This document shows, in pieces, positions 10,730 to 19,185 of a DNA stretch of 64,000 bases. The translations under genes and the position numbers were made by a program. The DNA comes from Cedecea neteri (GTDB lineage: Bacteria; Pseudomonadota; Gammaproteobacteria; Enterobacterales; Enterobacteriaceae). Position 1 is the stretch's first letter. Each line of letters starts with the position of its first letter. Below the pieces are notes generated by a model that saw only the letters and a list, made by a program, of their open reading frames with translations, had not been told where the DNA came from and made no database searches. The stretch lies in NCBI RefSeq assembly GCF_000758325.1, contig NZ_CP009459.1, positions 2,170,001 through 2,234,000 on the forward strand, given 5' to 3'.

Positions 10730-12604
10730 ATGATGGACAATTTACGAGCGGCGGCTAACCATGTCGTGCTCAAGATCATTCTGGGTTTGATTATCTTGTC
10801 ATTCGTTCTGACTGGCGTGGGTAGCTACCTGACTGGCGGTAACAATAATTATGCCGCAAAAGTAAATGGCCAGGAGATTGGCCGTGGCCAGTTCGAAAAT
10901 GCCGTAGCGAACGAACGTAATCGTCAGCAGCAACAACTGGGCGATCAGTTCTCCGTTCTCGCCGGTAACGAAGGCTACATGAAGCAAATGCGTCAGCAGG
11001 TACTCAACCAGCTGATTGATGAAGCGCTGCTTGACCAGTACGCCAAACATCTTGGCCTCGGCATCAGCGACGAGCAGGTGAAAATGGCTATCTTCAGCCA
11101 GCCTGCCTTCCAGAATAACGGTAAGTTCGATAACGCACGCTATAACGCAATCATCGGCAATATGGGATTGACTGCCGATCAATATGCACAGGCACTGCGC
11201 AATCAGCTCACCACTGACCAGCTGATCAAAGCCGTGGTCGGCACCGACTTTATGCTCACTGGTGAAACCGACGAGCTGGCAGCATTGGTCTCCCAGCAGC
11301 GCGTTGTGCGTGAAGCCACTATCGACGTGAAAGCACTGGCCGCGAAGCAAGACGCTTCCGAGCAGGAAATCAACGCCAACTACGAGCAGAACAAAAACCG
11401 CTACATCACCCCTGAACAGTTTAAAGTCAGCTACATCAAGCTGGACGCGGCTTCCATGCAGGAAGAGGCCAGTGATGCGGACGTTCAGGCTTACTACGAC
11501 CAGCACAAAGACGAATTCACCCAGCCGCAGCGTAACCGCTACAGCGTGATTCAGACTAAAACCGAAGATGAAGCGAAAGCGATTCTCGACGAGCTGAACA
11601 AGGGCGGCGATTTTGCTGCACTGGCGAAGGCCAAGTCGGCTGACATCATCTCTGCCCGCAACGGCGGTGATATGGGCTGGCTGGAAGCCTCCACCACGCC
11701 TGACGAACTGAAAAATGCCGGCCTGAAAGAAAAAGGTCAGCTGTCCGGCGTCGTGAAATCTTCCGTTGGTTTCCTGATCGTTCGTCTCGATGACATCCAG
11801 CCTGCCGTTGTGAAGCCGCTGGCGGAAGTCCGCGACGGCATCGTGGCGAAAGTGAAGCAGGAAAAAGCCGTTGACGCATACTATGCGCTGCAGCAGAAAG
11901 TGAGCGATGCCGCGAGCAACGACAACGAATCTCTGGCAAGCGCTGAGAAAGTCGCAGGTGTTAAAGCGGTTGAAACTGGCTGGTTCGGCCACGACAATCT
12001 GCCGGAAGAACTGAACTTCAAACCGGTTGCTGACGCTATCTTCAGCGGTGGTCTGGTGGGTGAAAACGGTTCGCCGGGCAGCAACTCAGACATCATTACC
12101 GTCGATGGCGATCGCGCTTTCGTACTGCGTATTTCCGAGCACAAAGCTGAAGCGGTTAAACCACTCTCCGAAGTGCGTGACCAGGTGATTGCCGCCGTGA
12201 AGCAGCAGAAAGCGGAGCAGCAGGCGAAACTGGACGCTGACAAACTGCTGAACGCGCTGAAACTGGGCAAAGGCAGTGACGAAATGAAAGCGGCGGGCCT
12301 GAGCTTCGGCGAAGCGAAAACCCTGAGCCGTACCGGGCAGGATCCTATCAGCCAGGCCGCCTTTGGGCTGCCTTTACCGGCGAAAGACAAGCCGAGCTAT
12401 GGCGTCGCCAATGATATGCAGGGCAACGTTGTGCTGCTGTCTCTGGATGAAGTGAAAGCAGGCTCTATGCCGGACGAGCAGAAAAAAGCGATGGTGCAGG
12501 GGATCACCCAGAACAATGCCCAGATTGCTTTCGAAGCGCTGATGTCCAACCTGCGTAAAGAAGCGAAGATCAAACTGGGCGATATCATCGACCAACAGCA
12601 GTAA
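10730..12604 (+). CDS. ppiD: PpiD, membrane-anchored periplasmic chaperone of the SecYEG translocon
   Basis: A 624-residue protein with one N-terminal transmembrane segment (about residues 15-35) and a large periplasmic part. The SurA_N-type chaperone region is followed by a parvulin-like (PPIC) domain at about residues 265-355 (NRYSVIQTKTEDEAKAILDE, GGDMGWLE). PpiD assists proteins leaving the Sec channel. Length and sequence agree with the E. coli protein (623 residues). The start is a double ATG at 10730; the second ATG is equally possible. Confidence 0.96.
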   Translation: MMDNLRAAANHVVLKIILGLIILSFVLTGVGSYLTGGNNNYAAKVNGQEIGRGQFENAVANERNRQQQQLGDQFSVLAGNEGYMKQMRQQVLNQLIDEALLDQYAKHLGLGISDEQVKMAIFSQPAFQNNGKFDNARYNAIIGNMGLTADQYAQALRNQLTTDQLIKAVVGTDFMLTGETDELAALVSQQRVVREATIDVKALAAKQDASEQEINANYEQNKNRYITPEQFKVSYIKLDAASMQEEASDADVQAYYDQHKDEFTQPQRNRYSVIQTKTEDEAKAILDELNKGGDFAALAKAKSADIISARNGGDMGWLEASTTPDELKNAGLKEKGQLSGVVKSSVGFLIVRLDDIQPAVVKPLAEVRDGIVAKVKQEKAVDAYYALQQKVSDAASNDNESLASAEKVAGVKAVETGWFGHDNLPEELNFKPVADAIFSGGLVGENGSPGSNSDIITVDGDRAFVLRISEHKAEAVKPLSEVRDQVIAAVKQQKAEQQAKLDADKLLNALKLGKGSDEMKAAGLSFGEAKTLSRTGQDPISQAAFGLPLPAKDKPSYGVANDMQGNVVLLSLDEVKAGSMPDEQKKAMVQGITQNNAQIAFEALMSNLRKEAKIKLGDIIDQQQ

Positions 12605-12639
12605 TCCTCGCAAATTTTTGCAACGCAGTGTAATACCTG

Positions 12640-12662
12640 AAGGCCGCTTTCGCGGCCTTTTC
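12640..12662 (+). terminator. ppiD terminator
   Basis: The hairpin has arms AAGGCCGC (12640-12647) and GCGGCCTT (12652-12659) and is followed by TTCC. The T-tract is short. Confidence 0.6.
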
Positions 12663-12743
12663 CACATTTTAAATCCGGCGTTTGTTCCTGATTTTTATCC
12701 TCGCTATGGTGACCAGGCTGTCAACATACATGGAGGACACAGC

Positions 12744-13100
12744 ATGACATCAGGCATCAAAGCATTTTCACTTTCCCTCGTTCTGGCCGGTTTACTTGGC
12801 TGCGCCCCGGCACATGCCGCCGCAGAAAAAGCAGGTTCGGCCCCGGCCAGCACGGCAGCGACGCAGCCTAAAACTGCCCCTGCCAAAACGGCGGAACAAG
12901 GGGAGGGGCTGGTGAGTATCAATAGCGCCCCGGCGGAAGAACTTGCCCAGAAAATGAACGGGGTGGGATTGAAAAAGGCGCAGGCCATCGTCAGCTACCG
13001 TGACGAATTCGGCCCGTTTAAAACGCTCGATCAGCTGCAGGAGGTCCCGGGCATTGGTGCAGCGCTGGTAGAACGTAACCTGGCTCGCATAAAACTTTGA
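12744..13100 (+). CDS. ybaV: ComEA-like helix-hairpin-helix protein (YbaV)
   Basis: A 118-residue exported protein. A signal peptide (about residues 1-25) is followed by an Ala/Pro/Lys-rich linker and a C-terminal ComEA-type helix-hairpin-helix pair (SINSAPAEELAQKMNGVGLK, VPGIGAALVERN). ComEA in competent bacteria binds incoming double-stranded DNA in the periplasm; the enterobacterial YbaV homologue has no proven role. The start at 12744 follows GGAGGACACAGC. An upstream in-frame ATG would overlap the ppiD terminator. Gene order ppiD-ybaV-fadM is that of E. coli. Confidence 0.9.
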   Translation: MTSGIKAFSLSLVLAGLLGCAPAHAAAEKAGSAPASTAATQPKTAPAKTAEQGEGLVSINSAPAEELAQKMNGVGLKKAQAIVSYRDEFGPFKTLDQLQEVPGIGAALVERNLARIKL

Positions 13101-13151
13101 GTTTACGTGCTCAGGCTTCCACCTGAAGAGGAAAGTTTGCTACTCTGAGTT

Positions 13152-13168
13152 AGAGGTCATACCAGTTA
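13152..13168. promoter_or_regulatory. Probable FadR operator upstream of fadM
   Basis: Read on the minus strand, the sequence is AACTGGTATGACCTCT. It agrees with the FadR consensus core CTGGTNNGACC. The site lies 64-80 bases before the fadM start; fadM is a FadR-repressed gene in E. coli. The match is seen in the sequence; binding is inferred. Confidence 0.6.
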
Positions 13169-13231
13169 TTGGGGTATGGCCTCGCTTACCTTCACCTGAT
13201 GATAACAAAAACAGAACAAGGGCTTCGCGCT

Positions 13232-13633
13232 ATGCAAACACATATCAAAGTTCGTGGATACCACATGGATGTCTACCAGCACGTTAACAACGCCCGTTAT
13301 CTTGAGTTCCTCGAGGAGGCCCGCTGGGAAGGGCTGGAAAAAACGACGGGCTTCCAGTGGATGACGGAACACAACATCGCTTTTATCGTAGTGAATATCA
13401 ATATTAGCTACCGCCGCCCTGCGGTGCTTGGGGACCTGCTGCGCATTGACAGCAAACTCCAGCAGCTTAACGGTAAAAGCGGCGTGTTGAGCCAGGTGGT
13501 GACGCTGGAGCCTGAAGGCGAAGCCGTGGCCGACGCGCTGCTGACCTTCGTCTGCATTGATTTAAAGACGCAAAAGGCCGTTCCGCTGGAGGGTGAATTG
13601 CGTCAGAAGCTGGAACAGATGATGAGTGCCTAA
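13232..13633 (+). CDS. fadM: FadM long-chain acyl-CoA thioesterase
   Basis: A 133-residue hotdog-fold thioesterase that hydrolyses long-chain acyl-CoAs, particularly 3,5-tetradecadienoyl-CoA formed during oleate breakdown. The active-site segment YHMDVYQHVNNARYLEFLE is conserved. The start at 13232 reproduces the E. coli N-terminus (MQTHIKVRGYHMDVYQHV); upstream in-frame starts would run into the promoter and operator region. The RBS is weak (AAGGGCTTCGCGCT). Confidence 0.95.
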   Translation: MQTHIKVRGYHMDVYQHVNNARYLEFLEEARWEGLEKTTGFQWMTEHNIAFIVVNINISYRRPAVLGDLLRIDSKLQQLNGKSGVLSQVVTLEPEGEAVADALLTFVCIDLKTQKAVPLEGELRQKLEQMMSA

Positions 13634-13640
13634 AATTGCT

Positions 13641-13676
13641 GACAAAGAGGGAAAAAGCATGGTTTTTCCCTCTTTG
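13641..13676 (+). terminator. fadM terminator
   Basis: A long hairpin with arms ACAAAGAGGGAAAAA (13641-13655) and TTTTTCCCTCTTTGTG lies between convergent fadM and queC. It is symmetrical and could act on both strands. A second small palindrome (GAAAATCAAT/ATTGATTTTC) follows at about 13688-13710. Confidence 0.75.
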
Positions 13677-13777
13677 TGCTTATCAGCCGAAAATCAATGA
13701 ATTGATTTTCCGGTCTTTTTTACGAACCGTCCGGTATTTCTTCTATCGACAGAGGTTTGTGACCACGCCGTTATGTT

Positions 13778-14473
13778 TTATTTGAGGCCAGTTTTTTGCT
13801 TCATTGCGGCCATGACTGCGGGTTTATTGGCAAGATAGTTATTCAGGCCATTAGCGCGCAGGTTGCAGGCGGCGCATTCGCCACAGCCGTCGCCCTGAAT
13901 GCCGTTGTAGCAGGTCAGAGTCTCCTGACGAACCGTTTCCAGGCTCTGCCAGTAATCGGCCAGCGCCCAGGTTTCCGCTTTGTCCAGCCACATCAGCGGC
14001 GTTTCAAACCGGATGTCTCTTGCCATCCCGAGGCTAACCGCGTGGTTCAACGCTTTGACAAACTCGTCGCGGCAGTCCGGGTAGCCAGAGAAGTCCGTCT
14101 CGCAGACGCCGGTTATCACGGATTCAGCCTCAACCTGGTAAGCGTAAATCGCCGCCAGGGTCAGGAACAGGATGTTGCGGCCAGGTACGAAAGTGCTTGG
14201 GATGCCTTTATCCTCCGGGTTGTAGCCCGGCACCGGAATGCTGTCTCGCGTCAGGCTGCTCACCGCCAGTTCGTTCAGCAGGGTAACGTCCAGGACCTTG
14301 TGCGCACGGGCGCCAAGCTTCAGCGACAGCTTTTGGGCCACGTCGATTTCTGCCCGATGGCGCTGACCATAATCAAAGGTCACGCAATGGACTTCATCAT
14401 ATTGCTGTAAGGCCTGAATCAGGCAGGTGGTGGAGTCCTGTCCGCCGCTGAAAACCACGACTGTACGTTTCAT
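13778..14473 (-). CDS. queC: QueC, 7-cyano-7-deazaguanine synthase
   Basis: A 231-residue cytosolic enzyme that converts 7-carboxy-7-deazaguanine to preQ0 with ATP and ammonia, a step of queuosine tRNA modification. The N-terminal PP-loop SGGQDSTTC (residues 9-17) binds ATP. The C-terminal zinc site is visible as Cys residues in [17 protein letters not shown]. Length and sequence follow E. coli QueC. It is transcribed towards fadM. Confidence 0.97.
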   Translation of the reverse strand: MKRTVVVFSGGQDSTTCLIQALQQYDEVHCVTFDYGQRHRAEIDVAQKLSLKLGARAHKVLDVTLLNELAVSSLTRDSIPVPGYNPEDKGIPSTFVPGRNILFLTLAAIYAYQVEAESVITGVCETDFSGYPDCRDEFVKALNHAVSLGMARDIRFETPLMWLDKAETWALADYWQSLETVRQETLTCYNGIQGDGCGECAACNLRANGLNNYLANKPAVMAAMKQKTGLK

Positions 14474-14548
14474 TCTCTATCCTGTCGTTCATAAGGGTGT
14501 CTGGAAAAAGGGTATGGTAACGCCCCGCCAGGGCGTGAGCCAGCTTCT

Positions 14549-16252
14549 TCACGCCATTCCCGGCGGTGGGAGCCAGGCTTCGCAAAAATCAAACCAGCCC
14601 CAGGCATTCAGTTCAATGCCGTTCACGCCGGGTGGGGCGCTTATCTGGTAGCGATAATTAAACAGCGGCGTGACCACGGCATCCCGCATCAGGCCATGAA
14701 AAACTTCTTTCAACCCTTCATTACGTTCATAAGAAGGAGGGGAAGCCTGCACGGCATCCAGCGTGGCCTGCAGATGGGCATAATGGCCGGCGCTTAATAA
14801 ATTGGGCCACAATACATCGCTGCGCAGCCATTGCTCCAGGGTGTATTCCGGCGCTTCACCAATCAGCCTGTCGCCCATCACGATATCGGCCTGGGCTAAA
14901 TCTTCGCAGCCAGCCCAGGTTTTGGCGTCGTGAAAAATTACCGTCAGTTCGCAGCCGCGCTCTGCTAAATAGCGCTTAAGCTGATGGGCCATTGCGTGAA
15001 GCTCGACCGGCAAATGATAAACCAGCGTCAGTTTTTTCGGTAACGCTACGGCTTTGTGTGTTTCCCAGCCGGGGATTTGCCAGCCGGGGATCATCTCTCT
15101 ATTGGGCGTGATCAGCTCGCTGTTAAGCGGCAGCGTGCCGATCATCTCCGGCTCCCGGACAATCTGCATGATAGTTCTGGCCTGCTCTGCGCTGAGCCTT
15201 CCCTGCGGCCTGATCCCCAGATAACAAAAGCCCAGGCTGATGCTATTACTGACCGGGCGCAGGTTCTCCAGCTCATCCTGCTGGCCGATGGCGATTTGCA
15301 CCGGATGCAGGCAGCTTGTGCCGAGCGTGGTTTCAAAGAGCTGCGGGGTGATCCAGTATTCGATGGCTTTCAGCAGCGGGTGTTTCAGATGATAGCTTTC
15401 AAAGCTTTCCAGCCGTACCAGGTTTGGCTTGAAGCTGACAATGCGGAAGGGGCCGCAGCCCAGCTGTGTATCCTGCGGATGCGCCAGGCGGCTGCAATAG
15501 CTCGCCAGGCGATGCGCGAGCCAATAGTCCGGCCGATGCAAAATAAAGCGCAGGCACTGCGCGTGAGGGGTCTCAATGCGTTTGACGCTGATAAACAGCC
15601 GCCGCAGGGCGGGCAACGCCAACAGCAACATCAGCCTCTGTTGAAGCTGCTGGGTTTCTACGGGTTCGCCGTTGTGCCAGTGCAGGGTCGAGCGAATAAA
15701 AAAGTCCCAGCACAGGCCATTGTTGGATATTTGCCAGTGATGGGCGAGGTCAGGCTGGGGTTCCGGGCTTTCACGGGTAAAACGCGTGAGGCCGGAAAAC
15801 ACCTGCCCGGCGAGATGCTGCTCGGCCCGGCCCGGCAGAAAACCAGGGGCAACGGGATCAAGAGGACGATAATAAGGAATACGCAGTGTCGGGACATCGT
15901 TTTGCCACTGGCCGCCGAGGAACGGCTGTAATAGCTGGCGAAGCTGTTCCGGCGCAAGCTGGGCCAGCTCCAGCGCGTTCTGATGCTGGCCCTTATCCAG
16001 AACCTGCTCCATCATGCCGGAACGGACGCTTTCCGGTGAAACCAGAAACGTCAGGTCCCCGCGTTTGCCGCGGCCAGACTGTGCGCGCCAGCGTAGCCAG
16101 CCCGCGTCTTCAAGCTGATTTAGCAGCGTCCTTACGTGTCGATCGCTACAAAAGCAGCGCTCGGCCAGCTCAGCAACCGTCACCTGCTGCGGCTCTCCGC
16201 CGGAAGGCTGCCATAAACGCTGGAATTGATTGAGCCGATTCAGAAGTCGCAT
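14549..16252 (-). CDS. ybaE: YbaE, SgrR-family regulator with solute-binding domain
   Basis: A 567-residue protein with an N-terminal winged-helix region (about residues 1-110; VAELAERCFCSDRHVRTLL) and a C-terminal domain of the SBP_bac_5 oligopeptide/solute-binding type. This is the SgrR-family layout, in which a cytoplasmic ligand-binding domain controls DNA binding. Length and sequence match E. coli YbaE (566 residues); its ligand and targets are not known. It starts 94 bases from the divergent cof gene and is followed by queC after 75 bases. Confidence 0.93.
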   Translation of the reverse strand: MRLLNRLNQFQRLWQPSGGEPQQVTVAELAERCFCSDRHVRTLLNQLEDAGWLRWRAQSGRGKRGDLTFLVSPESVRSGMMEQVLDKGQHQNALELAQLAPEQLRQLLQPFLGGQWQNDVPTLRIPYYRPLDPVAPGFLPGRAEQHLAGQVFSGLTRFTRESPEPQPDLAHHWQISNNGLCWDFFIRSTLHWHNGEPVETQQLQQRLMLLLALPALRRLFISVKRIETPHAQCLRFILHRPDYWLAHRLASYCSRLAHPQDTQLGCGPFRIVSFKPNLVRLESFESYHLKHPLLKAIEYWITPQLFETTLGTSCLHPVQIAIGQQDELENLRPVSNSISLGFCYLGIRPQGRLSAEQARTIMQIVREPEMIGTLPLNSELITPNREMIPGWQIPGWETHKAVALPKKLTLVYHLPVELHAMAHQLKRYLAERGCELTVIFHDAKTWAGCEDLAQADIVMGDRLIGEAPEYTLEQWLRSDVLWPNLLSAGHYAHLQATLDAVQASPPSYERNEGLKEVFHGLMRDAVVTPLFNYRYQISAPPGVNGIELNAWGWFDFCEAWLPPPGMA

Positions 16253-16346
16253 AACAAACCCGGAACATTTTTTATCAAGTATTCACTATTAGTTCCGTAT
16301 ATTCCAGAGGATACTTTTGCCTGTCACGATCACTTCTGGAGTAACC

Positions 16347-17171
16347 ATGGCTCGTCTGGCTGCATTTGATATGGACGGCACGCTGCTGCTGCCCGACCAT
16401 CACCTTGGGGAAGCAACCCTGAATACGCTGAAGCGTCTGCGTGAAGAGCGCCAGATAACCCTGGCTTTTGCAACCGGCCGCCATGAACTGGAGATGCGCC
16501 ATATTCTCGGCAAGATCGATCTCGACGCTTTCCTGATCACCGGCAACGGCACGCGCATTCACAGCATGGAAGGTGAGCTAATGCACCGCAACGATCTCTC
16601 GCCGTGGGCGGTAGAGACAGTGCTGCACGGGCATTGGGATACGGAAGCGAGCATGCATGCCTTTAACGATTCAGGTTGGTTAACCAGCCATGAAATCCCG
16701 GAAATGCTTCACGCACACGTATACAGCGGTTTCCGGCCACATATCGTCGATCTTCGTCGTTTACCGGCTCACGAAGTCACCAAGATCTGCTTCTGCGGCG
16801 ATCACGACGATCTGTGCCGCCTGCGCATTCAGCTCAATGAAGCTCTCGGCGATAGCGCATTTCTTTGCTTCTCAGCCATGGACTGCCTGGAAGTTCTGCC
16901 GGTGGGCAGCAACAAGGGCGAAGCGCTTGGTGTATTGAGCGCCCACTTAGGTTTGACACTGCAGGATTGCATGGCATTTGGCGATGCGATGAACGACCGT
17001 GAAATGCTCTCGGCGGTTGGGCACGGCCTGATTATGGGCAACGCCATGCCGCAGCTAAAAGCGGATTTACCCCATCTGCCGGTTATCGGCCACTGCCGTA
17101 ACCAGGCGGTCTCGCACTATTTGACGCACTGGCTGGACACTCCACATCTCACCTATTCCCCCGAATATTGA
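16347..17171 (+). CDS. cof: Cof, HAD-superfamily phosphatase (HMP-PP phosphatase)
   Basis: A 274-residue HAD phosphatase of the Cof type. The catalytic motif FDMDGTLL provides Asp8 and Asp10; motif II is FATGR, and the late motif [10 protein letters not shown] supplies the metal-binding acid. E. coli Cof hydrolyses 4-amino-2-methyl-5-hydroxymethylpyrimidine pyrophosphate and other sugar phosphates, acting near thiamine metabolism. The start at 16347 follows TCTGGAGTAACC and matches the E. coli N-terminus; 10 upstream in-frame residues are not conserved. Confidence 0.95.
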   Translation: MARLAAFDMDGTLLLPDHHLGEATLNTLKRLREERQITLAFATGRHELEMRHILGKIDLDAFLITGNGTRIHSMEGELMHRNDLSPWAVETVLHGHWDTEASMHAFNDSGWLTSHEIPEMLHAHVYSGFRPHIVDLRRLPAHEVTKICFCGDHDDLCRLRIQLNEALGDSAFLCFSAMDCLEVLPVGSNKGEALGVLSAHLGLTLQDCMAFGDAMNDREMLSAVGHGLIMGNAMPQLKADLPHLPVIGHCRNQAVSHYLTHWLDTPHLTYSPEY

Positions 17172-17182
17172 GACCTTACAGC

Positions 17183-17207
17183 ACCGGGCCAAGAGCCCGG
17201 TTTTTTT
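17183..17207 (+). terminator. cof terminator
   Basis: The hairpin CCGGGC-CAAGA-GCCCGG is followed by seven T. The T-tract abuts the left end of the ERIC element. Confidence 0.8.
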
Positions 17208-17208
17208 A

Positions 17209-17477
17209 TACTCGTCATACTTCAAGCCGCAGGTGCGTTGACTGCACCCGGTTTATTCAGCTCATCCATGAGCTTCACCCTTTCAGGGCCGTTGCAAGCA
17301 ACGTTCAAATCTGCTCCCGGCAGATTTGTCACCTCAGTCACATAGTTAGCTATGCTCCTGAGGATTAATGAGAGACATCCTGTCTCTCACCGCAGGCTCG
17401 CCTTTGGCGGTTCAAATTCGTTCCTGACGAATTTATCACGGTCTTGCCGCCTTCCTGCAACTCGAATTATTTAGAGT
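17209..17477. repeat. ERIC (enterobacterial repetitive intergenic consensus) element, enlarged variant
   Basis: The ends are ERIC-like: TACTCGTCATACTTCAAG on the left, and CTTGCCGCCTTCCTGCAACTCGAATTATTTAGAGT on the right (given in full only for its recognisable halves). The centre (17332-17363) is the usual ERIC core palindrome, here CCTCAG / CATAG-TTAG-CTATG / CTGAGG. A typical ERIC is about 127 bases; this one is about 269. Each arm carries an extra block made of consecutive short hairpins. The right end runs a few bases into cdsH, so the repeat supplies the cdsH stop codon (17471-17473). Confidence 0.8.
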
Positions 17478-18535
17478 ATAAATCTGGATATATTCACCAA
17501 CTGGTTTATTTCGGCACACCATGGCTGTAAATCGCCGATATGCTCGCTGACCCAGGCTGAATTGTAGTAGGACTCAAGATAGCGTTCGCCGCTGTCGCAA
17601 AGCAGCGTCACGATAGATCCGCTCCGGCCTTCCTCACGCATTCTGGCGGCAAGCTGCAGCACGCCCCACATATTGGTGCCGGTTGAGGCGCCTACTTTGC
17701 GGCCAAGCTGGGATTCCAGCCATTGCATAGTAGCGACGCTGGCGGCGTCCGGCACGCGCATCATCTCGTCAATCACATCAGGAATAAACGAAGGCTCGCA
17801 GCGTGGGCGTCCAATACCTTCGATTTTGCTGCCAACTGCGCTTTTCAGGCCACAGTCGCGCTGTTGCCAGTAATCAAGAAAGACTGAGTTCTGCGGATCG
17901 ACGACCACCAGCTTTGTGTCGTGGCCCTGGAAGCGAAGATAACGGCCAATGGTAGCTGAGGTACCGCCGGTCCCCGCGCTCATCACGATGTAATCCGGTA
18001 CCGGATGCGGCTCATGGGTCATCTGGCGGAAAATACTGTCGGCGATATTGTTGTTCCCGCGCCAGTCAGTTGCCCTCTCAGCGTAAGTAAACTGATCCAT
18101 ATAATGGCCGTTCAGCTCACGGGCAAGCATTTCCGAAGCGGCGTAAATTTCGCAGGCGCTGTCTACAAAGTGGCAGCGACCGCCGTAAAATTCGATCTGT
18201 TCAATTTTGCGTTTTGCGGTGCTGGCGGGCATCACGGCAATAAACGGCAGGCCAAGCAGACGAGCAAAATAGGCTTCTGACACCGCCGTTGAACCAGAGG
18301 AGGCTTCGATGATCGTGGTGCCTTCTTTAATCCAGCCGTTACACAGCCCGTACAGGAACAGGGAGCGCGCGAGACGGTGCTTCAGGCTGCCGGTCGGGTG
18401 CGTGCTCTCATCCTTAAGATACAGTTGAATACCCGGAAAAGCGGGCAAAGCCAGGCGGATAAGATGCGTATCCGCAGAGCGTTGATAGTCGGCGTTGATC
18501 TCGCTGATGGCGTTGGTTACCCAGGTGCTGGTCAT
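17471..18535 (-). CDS. cdsH: CdsH-type cysteine desulfhydrase, PLP-dependent
   Basis: A 354-residue enzyme of the cysteine synthase/cystathionine beta-synthase PLP family. The Schiff-base Lys is Lys52 in [11 protein letters not shown], the substrate loop is [10 protein letters not shown], and the phosphate-binding loop is SAGTGGTSA. Its divergent position next to decR is that of Salmonella cdsH, where the product breaks cysteine down to pyruvate, ammonia and sulfide and is controlled by the YbaO/DecR regulator. E. coli K-12 lacks it here. The 3' end lies inside an ERIC element. A cysteine synthase-like role cannot be excluded from sequence alone. Confidence 0.85.
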   Translation of the reverse strand: MTSTWVTNAISEINADYQRSADTHLIRLALPAFPGIQLYLKDESTHPTGSLKHRLARSLFLYGLCNGWIKEGTTIIEASSGSTAVSEAYFARLLGLPFIAVMPASTAKRKIEQIEFYGGRCHFVDSACEIYAASEMLARELNGHYMDQFTYAERATDWRGNNNIADSIFRQMTHEPHPVPDYIVMSAGTGGTSATIGRYLRFQGHDTKLVVVDPQNSVFLDYWQQRDCGLKSAVGSKIEGIGRPRCEPSFIPDVIDEMMRVPDAASVATMQWLESQLGRKVGASTGTNMWGVLQLAARMREEGRSGSIVTLLCDSGERYLESYYNSAWVSEHIGDLQPWCAEINQLVNISRFIL

Positions 18536-18650
18536 GGAAAATTCTCATTTATCAATTTGTGCTTAGCGTAATCTAAAGTCAGGATAAAAAAGTTGCCATT
18601 TTGCCTGTTTAGCGCTTCCATTAGAGAAAATATTTCTCTCTGGTGGTCTT

Positions 18651-19112
18651 GTGATAGATAAAATTGACCAAAAGCTGCTTTCGATGCTGCAGCAGGACTG
18701 TACCCTGTCTTTGCAGGCGCTGGCGGATGCCGTTAATCTGACCACCACCCCGTGCTGGAAACGCCTGAAACGCCTGGAAGACGAAGGCTATATTCGCGGC
18801 AAAGTGGCGCTGCTGGACCCGGAAAAACTCGGCCTGGGCCTGACGGCGTTTGTGCTGATCAAAACCCAGCAGCACAGCAGCGAGTGGTACTGCAAATTTG
18901 TCTCGGTGGTGGAAGCCATGCCCGAAGTATTGGGGTTTTGGCGCATGGCCGGGGAATACGACTATCTGATTCGGGTTCAGGTCGCCGATATGAAGCGGTA
19001 CGACGACTTCTATAAGCGGCTGGTGAACGGCATCCCGGGATTAAGCGATGTCACTTCGAGTTTTGCCATGGAACAGATAAAATACACCACAGCATTACCT
19101 CTAACTTCCTGA
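18651..19112 (+). CDS. decR: DecR (YbaO/CyuR), Lrp-family regulator of cysteine detoxification
   Basis: A 153-residue Lrp/AsnC regulator: N-terminal helix-turn-helix (about residues 5-60, [20 protein letters not shown]) and C-terminal ligand-binding RAM domain. It matches E. coli DecR closely. In E. coli it activates cysteine catabolism genes in response to cysteine; in Salmonella the homologue controls the adjacent cdsH. The start is GTG at 18651. The 115-base gap to divergent cdsH probably holds both promoters and the DecR site. Confidence 0.93.
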   Translation: MIDKIDQKLLSMLQQDCTLSLQALADAVNLTTTPCWKRLKRLEDEGYIRGKVALLDPEKLGLGLTAFVLIKTQQHSSEWYCKFVSVVEAMPEVLGFWRMAGEYDYLIRVQVADMKRYDDFYKRLVNGIPGLSDVTSSFAMEQIKYTTALPLTS

Positions 19113-19185
19113 TTCCGCACTGGTGGAACAGTAGCCTTCACTCTTTTGCCCTGGCCGGCAGGCAGCATTTCAGGACTTAAACTTC

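Noticed and set aside
10799-11992. 397-codon minus-strand frame inside ppiD
   Set aside because: Antisense shadow of ppiD codon bias, with no recognisable domain.
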